The notes beneath the pieces are model-generated. The model was not told the DNA's origin and did no database searches. It worked only from the letters and a program-made list of their open reading frames with translations. The position numbers and the translations under genes are program-made. From the NCBI RefSeq assembly GCF_029855125.1, contig NZ_CP123229.1, positions 1,612,001-1,676,000 of the forward strand: DNA of 64,000 nucleotides. Reading direction: 5' to 3'. This document shows, piece after piece, positions 47,383-56,094 of the stretch (the stretch's first letter is position 1; every line of letters begins with the position of its first letter). Source of the stretch: Methylocapsa sp. D3K7 (lineage in GTDB: Bacteria; Pseudomonadota; Alphaproteobacteria; Rhizobiales; Beijerinckiaceae).

Positions 47383-47499
47383 TATTCCACCCCCAAAAAT
47401 TTATGATAAATGATTACATCCGTCTAATTGGCAGCGGCAGCGTAAAGTGCCGTAGTTCCCCTGCTCACAATCCAACACAATGGACGACTGCTTTCCTCA

Positions 47500-47539
47500 A
47501 CCGAACGGTTGAGATCCGAGGAATTTTGCTTCAGAATGC
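47500..47539. repeat. Diverged direct repeat, copy 2
   Basis: Second copy of the element at 45916-45955, starting CCGAACGGTTGAGATCCG. It lies in the 273-base gap between the M15 peptidase gene and the LuxR gene. Confidence 0.6.
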
Positions 47540-47610
47540 GTGGTGTGAAAGCGCGCGTTGCGGCCGTCAGGGGGTGACGGTTCGGCCGCTCAATAAGGAA
47601 AATGATCGAT

Positions 47611-47627
47611 TGAGGCCTTGGGCCTCA
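47611..47627. promoter_or_regulatory. Perfect palindrome upstream of the LuxR-type regulator
   Basis: TGAGGCC, TTG, GGCCTCA: seven-base arms with a three-base centre, ending 28 bases before the regulator's start. Position and symmetry suit an operator, perhaps for autoregulation, although a transcript hairpin is possible. Confidence 0.45.
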
Positions 47628-47655
47628 CATGCGCCTTGGCCCGTAACATGGGGGG

Positions 47656-48789
47656 ATGTTGCGAATGGAAGCGATTGACACGGCTGCGCTCTCAAATCTG
47701 ATCGGCGACATTTACGATTGCGCACTCGATCCGTCGCTTTGGCCTCAGACGCTTGAAGACATCACAAAACTCTTCAATGCCAAGATGACATCGATTTTTG
47801 CCATAGAGCCTATGAGCCAATCGATTGTGTTCGCGCAGATGTGGGGCGATGACCCAGTCCAAGTCGCCGCCGATGCCAAGATATACAACCCGATCAACCC
47901 GCTCATAACGGCTGGCTGGCACAGTCCAATCGATGAGCCGTTCCGGCTGCGATCCGTCATGGACCCGCAGGAATTCCGGTGGACGCGTTTTTATAAGGAA
48001 TTCATGGTTAGGAAGGGCTGGTTCGATTTCGTCGCTGTGACACTCCAAAAATCGGCCCCGCGTCATACTGCAGTATGCACATCCCTGGGCGATAAGCGCG
48101 GCGAAGCCACCCGCCAGGAGCTCGAACTCATGGGGCTTTTGGCGCCGCATGTCCGCCGTGCCTTGACAATCCATGAAACGCTCGACGCCAAGGATCGCCG
48201 GATTTTTGGGTTGCGCGGTGCTTTGGATCTCGCGCCAAGCCCGATTTTTCTGCTTGATGATCGCGGCGAACTCCAAGAGATAAACAGGGCCGCCGAGCGT
48301 TTCCTTGCCGAGGAAAAAGCGGCCAGGATCAGGCGCGGCCAGCTGTATTTCACCGATGCCGGAATTACCGCGCAAGTCGCAGCGGCGCTGGCGGCGGCCG
48401 CTAAAGGCGAGAATAAACCCGCGGCAACGGCGGCTCTGAAAACGGTAAGCGGACGCGCCTTCGCTATCGAAATGCTGCCTTTGACGAGACCCGCCTGGCA
48501 GGCAGCGTCGGCGTCAGGTCGCGCCGTGCTGGCGATTTTTCTCCAGGAGGTCGGCTCCCTCCAGCCGCTTCCTGGCGAGGTTTTGGTCAAACTCTATGGC
48601 CTCACTCCAGCGGAGACCCGCCTTCTCGTCCTGCTTGCGCAAGGCATGAACTTACCCGAAGCCGCCGATACGCTGGGTGTCGGAGAGGCCACAGTAAAAA
48701 CGCACCTACAAAGTGTCTTCGCTAAGACAGGAACCCATCGTCAGGCGCAGGTGGTCAAACTCGTGATGTCGGCGTTGCCGCAGCGCTGA
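47656..48789 (+). CDS. LuxR-family transcriptional regulator
   Basis: A 377-residue regulator. The C-terminal HTH (about 312-372) is typical: 'LTPAETRLLVLLAQGMNLPE', 'AADTLGVGEATVKTHLQSVF', 'AKTGTHRQAQVV'. A PAS-like segment (about 200-240, 'SPIFLLDDRGELQEINRAAE') precedes it, and the N-terminal 180 residues are an unassigned sensor region. It is not a typical acyl-homoserine-lactone receptor and no luxI is present. The start may be nine bases later (MEAIDTAAL), where GGGGGG is better spaced. A palindrome lies just upstream. Confidence 0.85.
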   Translation: MLRMEAIDTAALSNLIGDIYDCALDPSLWPQTLEDITKLFNAKMTSIFAIEPMSQSIVFAQMWGDDPVQVAADAKIYNPINPLITAGWHSPIDEPFRLRSVMDPQEFRWTRFYKEFMVRKGWFDFVAVTLQKSAPRHTAVCTSLGDKRGEATRQELELMGLLAPHVRRALTIHETLDAKDRRIFGLRGALDLAPSPIFLLDDRGELQEINRAAERFLAEEKAARIRRGQLYFTDAGITAQVAAALAAAAKGENKPAATAALKTVSGRAFAIEMLPLTRPAWQAASASGRAVLAIFLQEVGSLQPLPGEVLVKLYGLTPAETRLLVLLAQGMNLPEAADTLGVGEATVKTHLQSVFAKTGTHRQAQVVKLVMSALPQR

Positions 48790-49006
48790 CAAGAAGGACG
48801 CACTAATCACTCGCCAAAACCTTTAAGCCCTTCGATGTTGCTTTTCTCGGGAAGCTAACGGGTCCTGTCCCTGCCAATTATTCTGCGCCCAAGCCCTATC
48901 CGGACGGCGCGCGGCGTCGCAGGCTGCCCGCGGCCAAGACCGGCCGGAGCGCGAAAAGACGCCTTTTTTGCTTCCTGCGCCATTCCGAAAAGTGTATCTT
49001 TTCCCC

Positions 49007-49234
49007 ATGACGAAATTGCTTGACCGCGCCGTTGAAGCCGCCCGTAACCTACCGCCTGACACACAGGATGAGATTGCGCGGCTCGTGTTGCAGCTTGCCG
49101 GTGACGAGGTGCCCGCCGTCGCCCTAACAGTCGAGGAGCGCGCCGCGATTGCCTCCTCGAAGGAAGCTTCGGCGCGCGGGGAATTCGCGACGGATGAACA
49201 CGTGCGCGCGGTCTGGACGAAACACGGTCTGTGA
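49007..49234 (+). CDS. Antitoxin of a ParE-type toxin-antitoxin pair
   Basis: A 75-residue acidic protein beginning MTKLLDRAVEAARNL. The N-terminal helix-rich part resembles small antitoxins found before ParE in alphaproteobacteria ('LPPDTQDEIARLVLQLAGDE'); the C-terminal 'SARGEFATDEHVRAVWTKHG' would wrap the toxin. It ends in a four-base overlap (GTGA) with the toxin. There is little ribosome-binding sequence upstream. The identification rests mainly on the partner and the overlap. Confidence 0.75.
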   Translation: MTKLLDRAVEAARNLPPDTQDEIARLVLQLAGDEVPAVALTVEERAAIASSKEASARGEFATDEHVRAVWTKHGL

Positions 49235-49530
49235 GGGTTCGCTATACTCGACCGGCACTTGCCGATCTTGAGTCGATCCTCGACTACATAGCCGTCCACT
49301 CGCCGCAAGGGGCGCAGCATATTCTATCCCGCATTCAGGTTTTCATCGGCCTTTTGGCGGCTCACCCGTTGATCGGCACGCGGACCAATGACCCTACGAT
49401 CCGGCGTCTGCCAACCCTGCCCTATCCCTATCTTATCTTTTATGAAGCCACCGAAGACGAGATTATCATTCACGCCGTGCGTCATACATCGCGTGCGCCA
49501 TCCTCGATGCCGGGCTCTGCCGGACCATGA
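49231..49530 (+). CDS. ParE/RelE-family toxin
   Basis: A 99-residue toxin of the ParE/RelE superfamily. 'VRYTRPALADLESILDYIAV' is the N-terminal helical pair, 'PLIGTRTNDPTIRRLPTLPY' and 'PYLIFYEATEDEIIIHAVRH' are the conserved strands ending in the 'HAVRHTSR' motif. ParE toxins poison gyrase; RelE types cut mRNA on the ribosome, and sequence alone favours ParE. The GTG start overlaps the antitoxin stop by four bases. Confidence 0.88.
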   Translation: MRVRYTRPALADLESILDYIAVHSPQGAQHILSRIQVFIGLLAAHPLIGTRTNDPTIRRLPTLPYPYLIFYEATEDEIIIHAVRHTSRAPSSMPGSAGP

Positions 49531-49555
49531 AAACACGGCGTGAGCCCGCCACGCA

Positions 49556-50590
49556 TCAATTGCCAAAATTTTCGAGCGATTTAATTCTGTCCTCCGTCAA
49601 CACCCGCTTCAAACTCTCCGGGGCAACCGATGGAAAATTGCGCTTTGCAAAACTCACAAACGCGTCGCGGTAGATGAGCCAGGTCCGCTCCGTTTTCTTG
49701 ATCCCCGCCTTGGTCACGGTCCCCCAATCGGAAGTGTCTTTCTTCTTTTGGATTTTGCTGTACAGCGCGTTGAGCTTGTTGTCCGTCTCGGCGAGATCCG
49801 GCGGGGACACTGAGGGCAGATTGCCGCTGATGACTTTTTCCAGCGTCGCCAAGAATTGCTCGTCTTCCGCTTCCCTCGCCGCGATAGACAGGGCGCCACG
49901 GGCTGTGCCTGACATATCGACCTCGTTGTCCGCCACCGCAGCGGCATAGGTATTTTTTGCTTTTTCCAGCGCCGCGAAGGCTTTGCGTTCGGCGCTGGGC
50001 CAATGAGCGGTAATATCAGCAAGCTTGGCTTTGCGCGCGGCGCTCGCGAGCTTGGCACCATGCGCTTCGCAAAACCCCATGGCCGCGCCGCTCGTGATGT
50101 CATCGCACGGGCTGAAATCCTGCCCCTGCCAATTCTCATTCTTGAGTTTTTGCAGATGCGCCAACCAGCCTTCTTCTTCCGCCGGTGCGCCCCCCAGTTC
50201 GCAAGCAAATTTCATCGCGATGTCGAAGTTGCGGGGAGCGCCAATGCCATTCGCATAAATCGTCATCAGCATGCCCGTCCCGGCGAAGAGATTGGGCCAG
50301 CCGTTGTCGGGATCTTGCCGCTCAACATAGGCGCATTGCCGGGCGCGAACGGGATCCTTGGGAACCCCGATACCGAAATAAAGATCTTCCGAACTGCAGC
50401 CCTTGAGAGAGCTCGCCATCGATGCCGGGGGTGCGTCCTCCAACGGCAACGAGAGCTTCTTGAGACCGTCGCAATCGGCCGGCAATGGCGTGTCACTTTG
50501 CTCAATCGGCGCGGCCCAGGACGGCGAGGCCGCCGCCATGACCAGCAGAACCACCGCCCATCGACACCCGCTGAACTCTGAATTTGGCAT
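49556..50590 (-). CDS. Secreted LprI-domain (DUF1311) protein
   Basis: A 344-residue protein with a signal peptide ('WAVVLLVMAAASPSWA'). The C-terminal third (about 235-330) is LprI-like: 'DWGTVTKAGIKKTERTWLIY' followed by 'RDAFVSF', a helical domain named after a mycobacterial lysozyme inhibitor. The middle has several Cys residues and a repeat-like 'CELGGAPAEEEGWLAHLQKL' region that recalls Sel1-type helices. Periplasmic location is likely. The true ligand is unknown. Its start lies close to, and just downstream of, the mutase gene's 3' end on the same strand. Confidence 0.78.
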   Translation of the reverse strand: MPNSEFSGCRWAVVLLVMAAASPSWAAPIEQSDTPLPADCDGLKKLSLPLEDAPPASMASSLKGCSSEDLYFGIGVPKDPVRARQCAYVERQDPDNGWPNLFAGTGMLMTIYANGIGAPRNFDIAMKFACELGGAPAEEEGWLAHLQKLKNENWQGQDFSPCDDITSGAAMGFCEAHGAKLASAARKAKLADITAHWPSAERKAFAALEKAKNTYAAAVADNEVDMSGTARGALSIAAREAEDEQFLATLEKVISGNLPSVSPPDLAETDNKLNALYSKIQKKKDTSDWGTVTKAGIKKTERTWLIYRDAFVSFAKRNFPSVAPESLKRVLTEDRIKSLENFGN

Positions 50591-50592
50591 CG

Positions 50593-52092
50593 CTAAATCG
50601 TCTGATTATAGGCCCCAACCTCGGGATTCTCCCGCAACACGCCATCCACCGCCGCGAACATCTCCCGCATGCGGGCTTCCGATACCGGGCTTTCAACAAC
50701 GACCACCAGTTCCGGCTTGTTCGAGGAGGCGCGCACGAGTCCCCAGGTGCCGTCTTCCGTCGTGACGCGCACGCCATTGACGGTCACAAGGTCACGAATC
50801 TTTTGGCCCGTGAAACGCTCGCCCTTTGCCTGCATCGCTTTGAGGCGTTCGGTGACTTTTTCCGCAACGCCATATTTGACCTCATCGTCGCAATGCGGCG
50901 ACATGGTCGGCGAGCCCCAGGTTTTCGGCAGCGCCTCGTAAAGCTCGGCCATCGATTTGTCCGGATTGCGGTCGAGCATTTCGATCACATGGATAGCGGT
51001 GAGAATGCCATCGTCGTAGCCGCGCCCGACCGGCGCGTTGAAGAAGAAATGCCCGGATTTTTCAAACCCCGCGAGCGCCTTGAGATCCGTCACCCGCCGC
51101 TTGATGTGGGAATGCCCAGTCTTCCAATAATCCGACGTGACGCCTTGCGCGATGAGCTGCGGATCGGTCGCGAAAAGGCCGGTCGATTTGACATCGACGA
51201 CGAAAGTGGAGCCGGGGTAAAGTTTTGAGAGATCGCGCGCCAGCATGACGCCGATTTTGTCGGCAAAAATTTCCTCGCCGCGATTGTCCACGACGCCGCA
51301 ACGGTCGCCGTCGCCATCGAAGCCAAGGCCGACATCGGCCTTCGTTTCGAGAACTTTCGCAGCCATCGCATGCAGCATATGCAGGTCTTCGGGATTGGGA
51401 TTGTAATTTGGAAACGTGAAATCCAGCTCGGTATCGAGCGGGACCACCTCGCAGCCGAGCTTTTCCAGAATCTGCGGCGCGAAGGCCCCGGCGGTGCCAT
51501 TGCCGCACGCCGCGACAACCTTGAGCTTGCGCTTGATTTTGGGCCTATTCACGAGGTCAGCGATATAGCGGGCCGGGAAGTCCTCGACGAAGCGATAGGA
51601 GCCGCCCTCCGCGTAACGGAATTTCCCTTGCAGCACGATGTCGCGCAAGCGGCCCATTTCATCGGGTCCAAAGGTGACCGGCCGCTGGGCGCCCATTTTG
51701 ACGCCCGTCCAGCCATTGTCGTTGTGCGAGGCGGTGACCATCGCGACGGCGGCGCAATCGAGATCGAATTGCGCGAAATAAGCCATCGGCGAAAGTGCAA
51801 GACCGATGTCATGCACTTTGACGCCCGCCGCCATCAAGCCAACCGTCAGCGCATGTTTGATCGAAGCCGAATAGGCGCGGAAATCATGTCCGGTGACAAG
51901 ATTTGGCACGACACCCATGTCATGCAACAGCGTGCCAAGCCCGAGGCCGAGCGCCTGCACGCCCATGAGGTTGATCTCTTTTTCGAACAGCCACCGCGCG
52001 TCATATTCGCGAAAGCCGGTCGGCTTCACCATCGGGGAGCTTTCATAGGCATAGGTATTCGTCGCTAATTGCGGCACGGGCTTAGGAAACAT
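50593..52092 (-). CDS. Phosphomannomutase/phosphoglucomutase
   Basis: A 499-residue alpha-D-phosphohexomutase (ManB/AlgC group) interconverting 6- and 1-phospho sugars for nucleotide-sugar synthesis. 'VMVTASHNDNGWTGVKMG' holds the phosphoserine, 'GFDGDGDRCGVVDNRG' is the Mg-binding loop, 'FEKSGHFFFNAP' is the sugar loop and 'VRASSNKPELVVVVES' binds phosphate. The start MFPKPVPQLAT follows an AAGGACC ribosome-binding site; a longer frame begins 39 bases upstream. It could supply the polysaccharide loci in this window. Confidence 0.93.
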   Translation of the reverse strand: MFPKPVPQLATNTYAYESSPMVKPTGFREYDARWLFEKEINLMGVQALGLGLGTLLHDMGVVPNLVTGHDFRAYSASIKHALTVGLMAAGVKVHDIGLALSPMAYFAQFDLDCAAVAMVTASHNDNGWTGVKMGAQRPVTFGPDEMGRLRDIVLQGKFRYAEGGSYRFVEDFPARYIADLVNRPKIKRKLKVVAACGNGTAGAFAPQILEKLGCEVVPLDTELDFTFPNYNPNPEDLHMLHAMAAKVLETKADVGLGFDGDGDRCGVVDNRGEEIFADKIGVMLARDLSKLYPGSTFVVDVKSTGLFATDPQLIAQGVTSDYWKTGHSHIKRRVTDLKALAGFEKSGHFFFNAPVGRGYDDGILTAIHVIEMLDRNPDKSMAELYEALPKTWGSPTMSPHCDDEVKYGVAEKVTERLKAMQAKGERFTGQKIRDLVTVNGVRVTTEDGTWGLVRASSNKPELVVVVESPVSEARMREMFAAVDGVLRENPEVGAYNQTI

Positions 52093-52199
52093 GAAGGGTC
52101 CTTGCAAAAGACGCCGATCGCGAAACGCCATCGGGCATGTTTGTCGTTCAAAAACCGCGCCAAATAGGGTCCGGCACGGTCAATATGGCTTCTATCTGC

Positions 52200-52556
52200 T
52201 TATTGTTGCTTGGCGATGATTTGGTCTTTGATTCCGGCATAAACGGCCGGAGGAATAATTTTCTTTTGTACCAGCTCGTCCTTGCCCTTGTAGGGACGAT
52301 TGCGGATGATATTGGCGGCGCGGATATCGCCGACGCCTTTCAAAGCGCGAAGCTCGTCCTCGGTTGCCGTGTTGATGTCGAGCAATTGCTGGGCGGCGGG
52401 TTTGGCGGCATGGGGTGCCTTGACCGGCTTGGCCGCCGGCGCCGGAGCGGCCGTGTTTGGCACAGCGGGCTGCACCGCTTGCGCGAGGCAGGGTGCCGCG
52501 AAGCCGGCCAATGCGCAAAGGGATAAAGCGAGGATCATTTTCCTTGCGAACTTCAT
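52200..52556 (-). CDS. ComEA-like helix-hairpin-helix protein
   Basis: A 118-residue exported protein: signal peptide 'MILALSLCALAGFAAPCLAQ', an Ala/Pro linker, then a helix-hairpin-helix pair ('LDINTATEDELRALKGVGDI', 'RAANIIRNRPYKGKDELVQK') of the ComEA type that binds DNA non-specifically. ComEA relatives take up DNA into the periplasm, but many alphaproteobacteria carry one without a known competence system. Confidence 0.85.
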   Translation of the reverse strand: MKFARKMILALSLCALAGFAAPCLAQAVQPAVPNTAAPAPAAKPVKAPHAAKPAAQQLLDINTATEDELRALKGVGDIRAANIIRNRPYKGKDELVQKKIIPPAVYAGIKDQIIAKQQ

Positions 52557-52598
52557 AGGAATTCCTCTCTGATGACGTTTGTACGGGGCGGAAACCGG

Positions 52599-52817
52599 CT
52601 ATTTGAATTTCATGGCACTTGCAATGCGCCCGAGCAATTCGGTTTGTTCTTTCGAATTTTGAGCGACCAATTCCAAATTGTGATCAATCGCCGAAAGCGC
52701 TCGCGCTATATGTTCGAGCGCCTCGGTTTTTTGCTCTTCTATATCGGTCACGCCAGTATCAGGTATAAAGGGGCGAACGGTCTCGGCCGGCCCCCCAATC
52801 CGGGTTCTCGCGGTCAT
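52599..52817 (-). CDS. Small hypothetical coiled-coil protein
   Basis: A 72-residue soluble protein (MTARTRIGGPAETVRPFI ...). The second half 'EEQKTEALEHIARALSAIDH' and 'NLELVAQNSKEQTELLGRIA' shows heptad spacing for a coiled coil. No family is recognised. It lies 42 bases before the ComEA-like gene on the same strand. Confidence 0.6.
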   Translation of the reverse strand: MTARTRIGGPAETVRPFIPDTGVTDIEEQKTEALEHIARALSAIDHNLELVAQNSKEQTELLGRIASAMKFK

Positions 52818-52938
52818 ATCAATCTCCCTATCTTACCCGGTTACGTATTTACACGCCACTTCGGGACTCAGCCGCCAGCATCTTATAGGTTGATCGCGCT
52901 CGAGGGAAACGCCAGAGTGCAAGCCTCAATTGAAAGCC

Positions 52939-53826
52939 TCAATAACGCCACCTCTGGGCGCTCGCCACGAGAAAATCGCGGAAGACCCGCACCTTGGCGA
53001 CATTCTTCACGGCTTCTGAAAAGACGAGATAGCAATTGAGCGTCGGTGTGATCGCATGCGCCATCAATTGCACGAGACCGCTTTCGGGCTCATTGAGGTA
53101 ATCGGGGAGGACGCCAATCCCTATTCCGGTCTCGACCGCGCGCTGCAACGCCGGAATATTGTTGACCGACATCGCGGCAATGCGGTCCTTGCCGCCGCGC
53201 CCGGCGAAAAGCGGCGCATTGAGATCGTTCAGGAAGCTGGTCGGCGTCGCCGAATAGGCCAAAAGCCGGTGCTGGGCGAGTTCTTCGAGCGAATGCGGCT
53301 GGCCATGCCGGCGTAAATATTCGGCCGAGGCATAAAGATGATAATGCACGGCGAAAAGGTGCCGTCTGATGAGGTCGGGCTGTGATGGCTCGCGCAGGCG
53401 CAAGGCGACGTCCGCCTCGCCCATCCCAAGATCAAGCTCCTCATCGGCGAGGATGACCTCGAGCTTGATGTCGGGATAGAGTTCGAGAAAAGGTCCAAGA
53501 CGCGGCGTCAGCCAGCCCATACCGATCCCGAAGCTGGTGGTGATCCGCAGATCGCCGTTCGGCTTTTCGCGGCTTTCGTTCAGCGCCAGCTGGACAGAAT
53601 CCAGCTTGGCCATGACCTCACGCACCGTGCGCAAGAGCAGTTCGCCTTGCTCGGTCAGAATAAGACCGCGCGCGTGGCGATGAAACAAGGAAACTTTCAA
53701 ATCGAGTTCGAGGGCGCTCACCTGCCGGCTGACCGCCGATTGGCTGAGCCCGAGAGCCTCACCCGCATGGGTGAACGAGCCCGACGCCGCCGCCGCATTA
53801 AAAGCCCGCAACTTGTCCCAGTCCAA
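52939..53826 (-). CDS. LysR-family transcriptional regulator
   Basis: A 295-residue regulator. The N-terminal winged helix 'MDWDKLRAFNAAAASGSFTH' and 'AGEALGLSQSAVSRQVSALE' is typical, with the inducer-binding domain from about 90 to 295. It follows trxB by 27 bases on the same strand, an arrangement I recall from other Rhizobiales, so it may be co-transcribed with trxB. Its target genes and effector are unknown. Confidence 0.93.
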   Translation of the reverse strand: MDWDKLRAFNAAAASGSFTHAGEALGLSQSAVSRQVSALELDLKVSLFHRHARGLILTEQGELLLRTVREVMAKLDSVQLALNESREKPNGDLRITTSFGIGMGWLTPRLGPFLELYPDIKLEVILADEELDLGMGEADVALRLREPSQPDLIRRHLFAVHYHLYASAEYLRRHGQPHSLEELAQHRLLAYSATPTSFLNDLNAPLFAGRGGKDRIAAMSVNNIPALQRAVETGIGIGVLPDYLNEPESGLVQLMAHAITPTLNCYLVFSEAVKNVAKVRVFRDFLVASAQRWRY

Positions 53827-53853
53827 TAGGGGCTCTCCTCGCGGCCGCCCGCC

Positions 53854-54837
53854 TTATTCCGCCACGGCCCGCACTTCGCCTTCCCCTGCCAGCCAGTGCT
53901 CAGCCTCGATCGCCGCCATGCAGCCAAGGCCCGCCGCGGTGACGGCCTGGCGATAAATATCGTCGGTGACGTCACCCGCCGCGAACACGCCAGGCACACT
54001 CGTGGCGGTCGAAAAAGGCGCCGTCTTGATGTAGCCGTTCGGCTTGATCGCGATCTGACCCTTGAAAAGCCCGGAGGCGGGTTCGTGTCCGATTGCGACA
54101 AAAACGCCATGGGTGGCAAGATCGCGTGTTTCGCCCGTCGCGACATGTTTCAGCCGGACATGGCTCACGCTCAAGGGATCGCTGGTGCCGATGATTTCAT
54201 CAACGGTATGATCGAAGATCACTTCGACATTTGGGCGCTTGAACAAGCGATCCTGCAGAATGCGCTCGGCGCGGAATATGTCGCGGCGATGAACGATGGT
54301 GACATGGCTGGCGATTTGGCTCAGATAGAGCGCCTCTTCGACGGCCGTATTGCCGCCGCCGACGACGACGACCGGCTTGCCGCGATAGAAAAATCCATCG
54401 CAGGTCGCGCAAGCGGAGACGCCATACCCCTGGAACTTGGTTTCCGAGGGAATGCCGAGCCATTTCGCCTTGGCGCCGGTCGCGATGACCAATGTGTCGC
54501 AGGTATAGACCGCGCCACCGTCTCCGAGCAGGCGGAAGGGACGCCGCCCAAGCTCAACCTCGGCGATATGATCCGATATCATGCGGGTTCCAACATGTTC
54601 GGCCTGGGCTTTCATTTGCTCCATCAGCCAGGGGCCGGTAATCGGAGCGGCGAAGCCGGGATAATTCTCAACATCCGTCGTGACCATCAGCTGGCCGCCA
54701 GGCTCGAAACCGGCAATCAGGACCGGCTCCAGCATGGCGCGCGCAGCATAGATCGCGGCGGTGTAACCAGCGGGGCCAGATCCGATAATGATGAGTTTTG
54801 CATGCGTAGGAGGGATAGGCCGGGAAAGTTCCGACAT
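53854..54837 (-). CDS. trxB: Thioredoxin reductase
   Basis: NADPH-dependent flavoenzyme that reduces thioredoxin. FAD site 'LIIIGSGPAGYTAAIYAARA', redox-active 'SACATCDGFFYRGK' (CATC), NADPH site 'VVVVGGGNTAVEEALYLSQI' and the C-terminal FAD motif 'VPGVFAAGDVTDDIYRQAVT'. The ATG at 54837 (MSELSRP) has AAGG upstream; a TTG seven codons earlier is also in frame. About 327 residues, the normal length. Confidence 0.96.
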   Translation of the reverse strand: MSELSRPIPPTHAKLIIIGSGPAGYTAAIYAARAMLEPVLIAGFEPGGQLMVTTDVENYPGFAAPITGPWLMEQMKAQAEHVGTRMISDHIAEVELGRRPFRLLGDGGAVYTCDTLVIATGAKAKWLGIPSETKFQGYGVSACATCDGFFYRGKPVVVVGGGNTAVEEALYLSQIASHVTIVHRRDIFRAERILQDRLFKRPNVEVIFDHTVDEIIGTSDPLSVSHVRLKHVATGETRDLATHGVFVAIGHEPASGLFKGQIAIKPNGYIKTAPFSTATSVPGVFAAGDVTDDIYRQAVTAAGLGCMAAIEAEHWLAGEGEVRAVAE

Positions 54838-54980
54838 GGGGAGCCTTATGCGTGGCAAGGATTAAGCAAAGGCGCGCCTAACTCGGGCCGCGCGGCCGAT
54901 ATGATGGCACCAATGAAAATATATATGCGGCTTGCTCAAGCGCAACCTTTTGCTTCGCGCAAAACGATCAAGACCGCGAA

Positions 54981-55007
54981 GCACTGGCTGGGCAAGCCAG
55001 CCAGTGC
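54981..55007 (-). terminator. Strong hairpin downstream of the DUF992 gene
   Basis: Perfect 11-base arms GCACTGGCTGG and CCAGCCAGTGC with a five-base GCAAG loop, 18 bases past the stop of the leftward DUF992 gene. There is no adjacent T-run, so it may stabilise the 3' end or terminate weakly. Confidence 0.6.
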
Positions 55008-55025
55008 AGCACTTGGGGCTATGAT

Positions 55026-55541
55026 TTAGCCAGGATGCCGCAAGTGTCTTGGATGCTCCACGGCTGCCGGTTGCAGGGTTAAGGCGCCGATTCCCGCTGA
55101 CAAATTGAGTCCGGTTGATTCTCCCGCCGCCAAAGGCTGCAGGCTGATGGAATTGCCGCTGCCGCCCACGAGCGCATTGGCGCTGAGGCCGGCGCCCAGG
55201 GCAAAACCGGCTCCAGGTCCGGCATAATCGCCGGTCAGGGCGAAATGGCCAGGAGGCCCCGCCGTAACCACGCCCCAGGCAAACTGCCCAGGTCCGGTGG
55301 CGCCGATGTCGAGGCCAATCCGGCTGAGGGTGCCCGTGTAATATTCAGGCCGGCCATGTGCCCTATGATAAATGCAGGAGACACTTTTGCTGGAACCGAC
55401 GACAAAGCCGATGCCCGGCGCGACATTACACGCGAGGAATCCCGATTGGACCGGCGTGGCATTGGATGCGCTGAAGGTTAAACCGCAGAGGGTAGCACCG
55501 AGAAAAACCGCGCGCGCTGGCGAAGAACACAATAAATTCAT
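55026..55541 (-). CDS. DUF992 family secreted protein
   Basis: A 171-residue exported protein. After a signal peptide ('FLGATLCGLTFSASNA') it shows 'GFLACNVAPGIGFVVGSSKS' and 'CIYHRAHGRPEYYTGTLSRI', then a glycine-rich C-terminal beta region ('AGLSANALVGGSGNSISLQP'). This matches DUF992, which is common in Rhizobiales and of unknown function. Two conserved cysteines may form a disulfide. Confidence 0.82.
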   Translation of the reverse strand: MNLLCSSPARAVFLGATLCGLTFSASNATPVQSGFLACNVAPGIGFVVGSSKSVSCIYHRAHGRPEYYTGTLSRIGLDIGATGPGQFAWGVVTAGPPGHFALTGDYAGPGAGFALGAGLSANALVGGSGNSISLQPLAAGESTGLNLSAGIGALTLQPAAVEHPRHLRHPG

Positions 55542-55676
55542 GAAGAATGGCTCCTATGAGGGTACTACTCGCTGTTCAGCCAGCATGTGACCGAAGAACA
55601 AGGGTAATATGGAATATTATTGCCAGGCTGCTGTGTTCCAAACATCTAAGTACCTGGCATTCAGGATGATTATACC

Positions 55677-56072
55677 ATGACTTATTTATTTCGCCAGTTT
55701 TCATCTTTTGTCGTGGTTGGCTTCATCGCCACCGGCGTCCATTATGCGATTTTGATTGGCCTCGTCGAGGTCGCGGGACTGTCGGCGGTGCCCGCTGCCT
55801 TGATCGGCTACATCGCTGGCGGCACGGTTTCATATTGCTTGAACCGGCGGCACGTCTTCCACACGAACCTATCCCATCACGCCGCGGTGTCCCGCTTTAC
55901 CCTGGTTGCTGCAGTTGGCTTTGGACTCACCTATGTGTTCATGTCACTTTTGGTCGATCGAGCGGGGATTCCTTATTTGTTGGCGCAAGTCGTGACAACC
56001 GGCATCGTCATGCTGTGGAGTTTTGCCGCGCATAAAATATGGACGTTCCCGCCGTACCGGGACGCGGGTTAA
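55677..56072 (+). CDS. GtrA-like membrane protein
   Basis: A 131-residue protein with four membrane helices ('SSFVVVGFIATGVHYAILIG', 'AALIGYIAGGTVSYCLNRRH', 'LVAAVGFGLTYVFMSLLVDR' and 'TGIVMLWSFAAHKIWTF'). The 'NRRHVF' and final 'W-F-AHKIWTF' motifs are those of the GtrA family, thought to flip undecaprenyl-linked sugars or act with glycosyltransferases. It stands alone here, without GtrB. Confidence 0.88.
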   Translation: MTYLFRQFSSFVVVGFIATGVHYAILIGLVEVAGLSAVPAALIGYIAGGTVSYCLNRRHVFHTNLSHHAAVSRFTLVAAVGFGLTYVFMSLLVDRAGIPYLLAQVVTTGIVMLWSFAAHKIWTFPPYRDAG

Positions 56073-56094
56073 GTCCGCCGTTCCGCAACGCCGC

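Noticed and set aside
53896..55029. Long rightward open frame (377 codons) over trxB
   Set aside because: It is antisense to trxB, which has all thioredoxin reductase motifs; high-GC codon bias keeps the opposite frame open.
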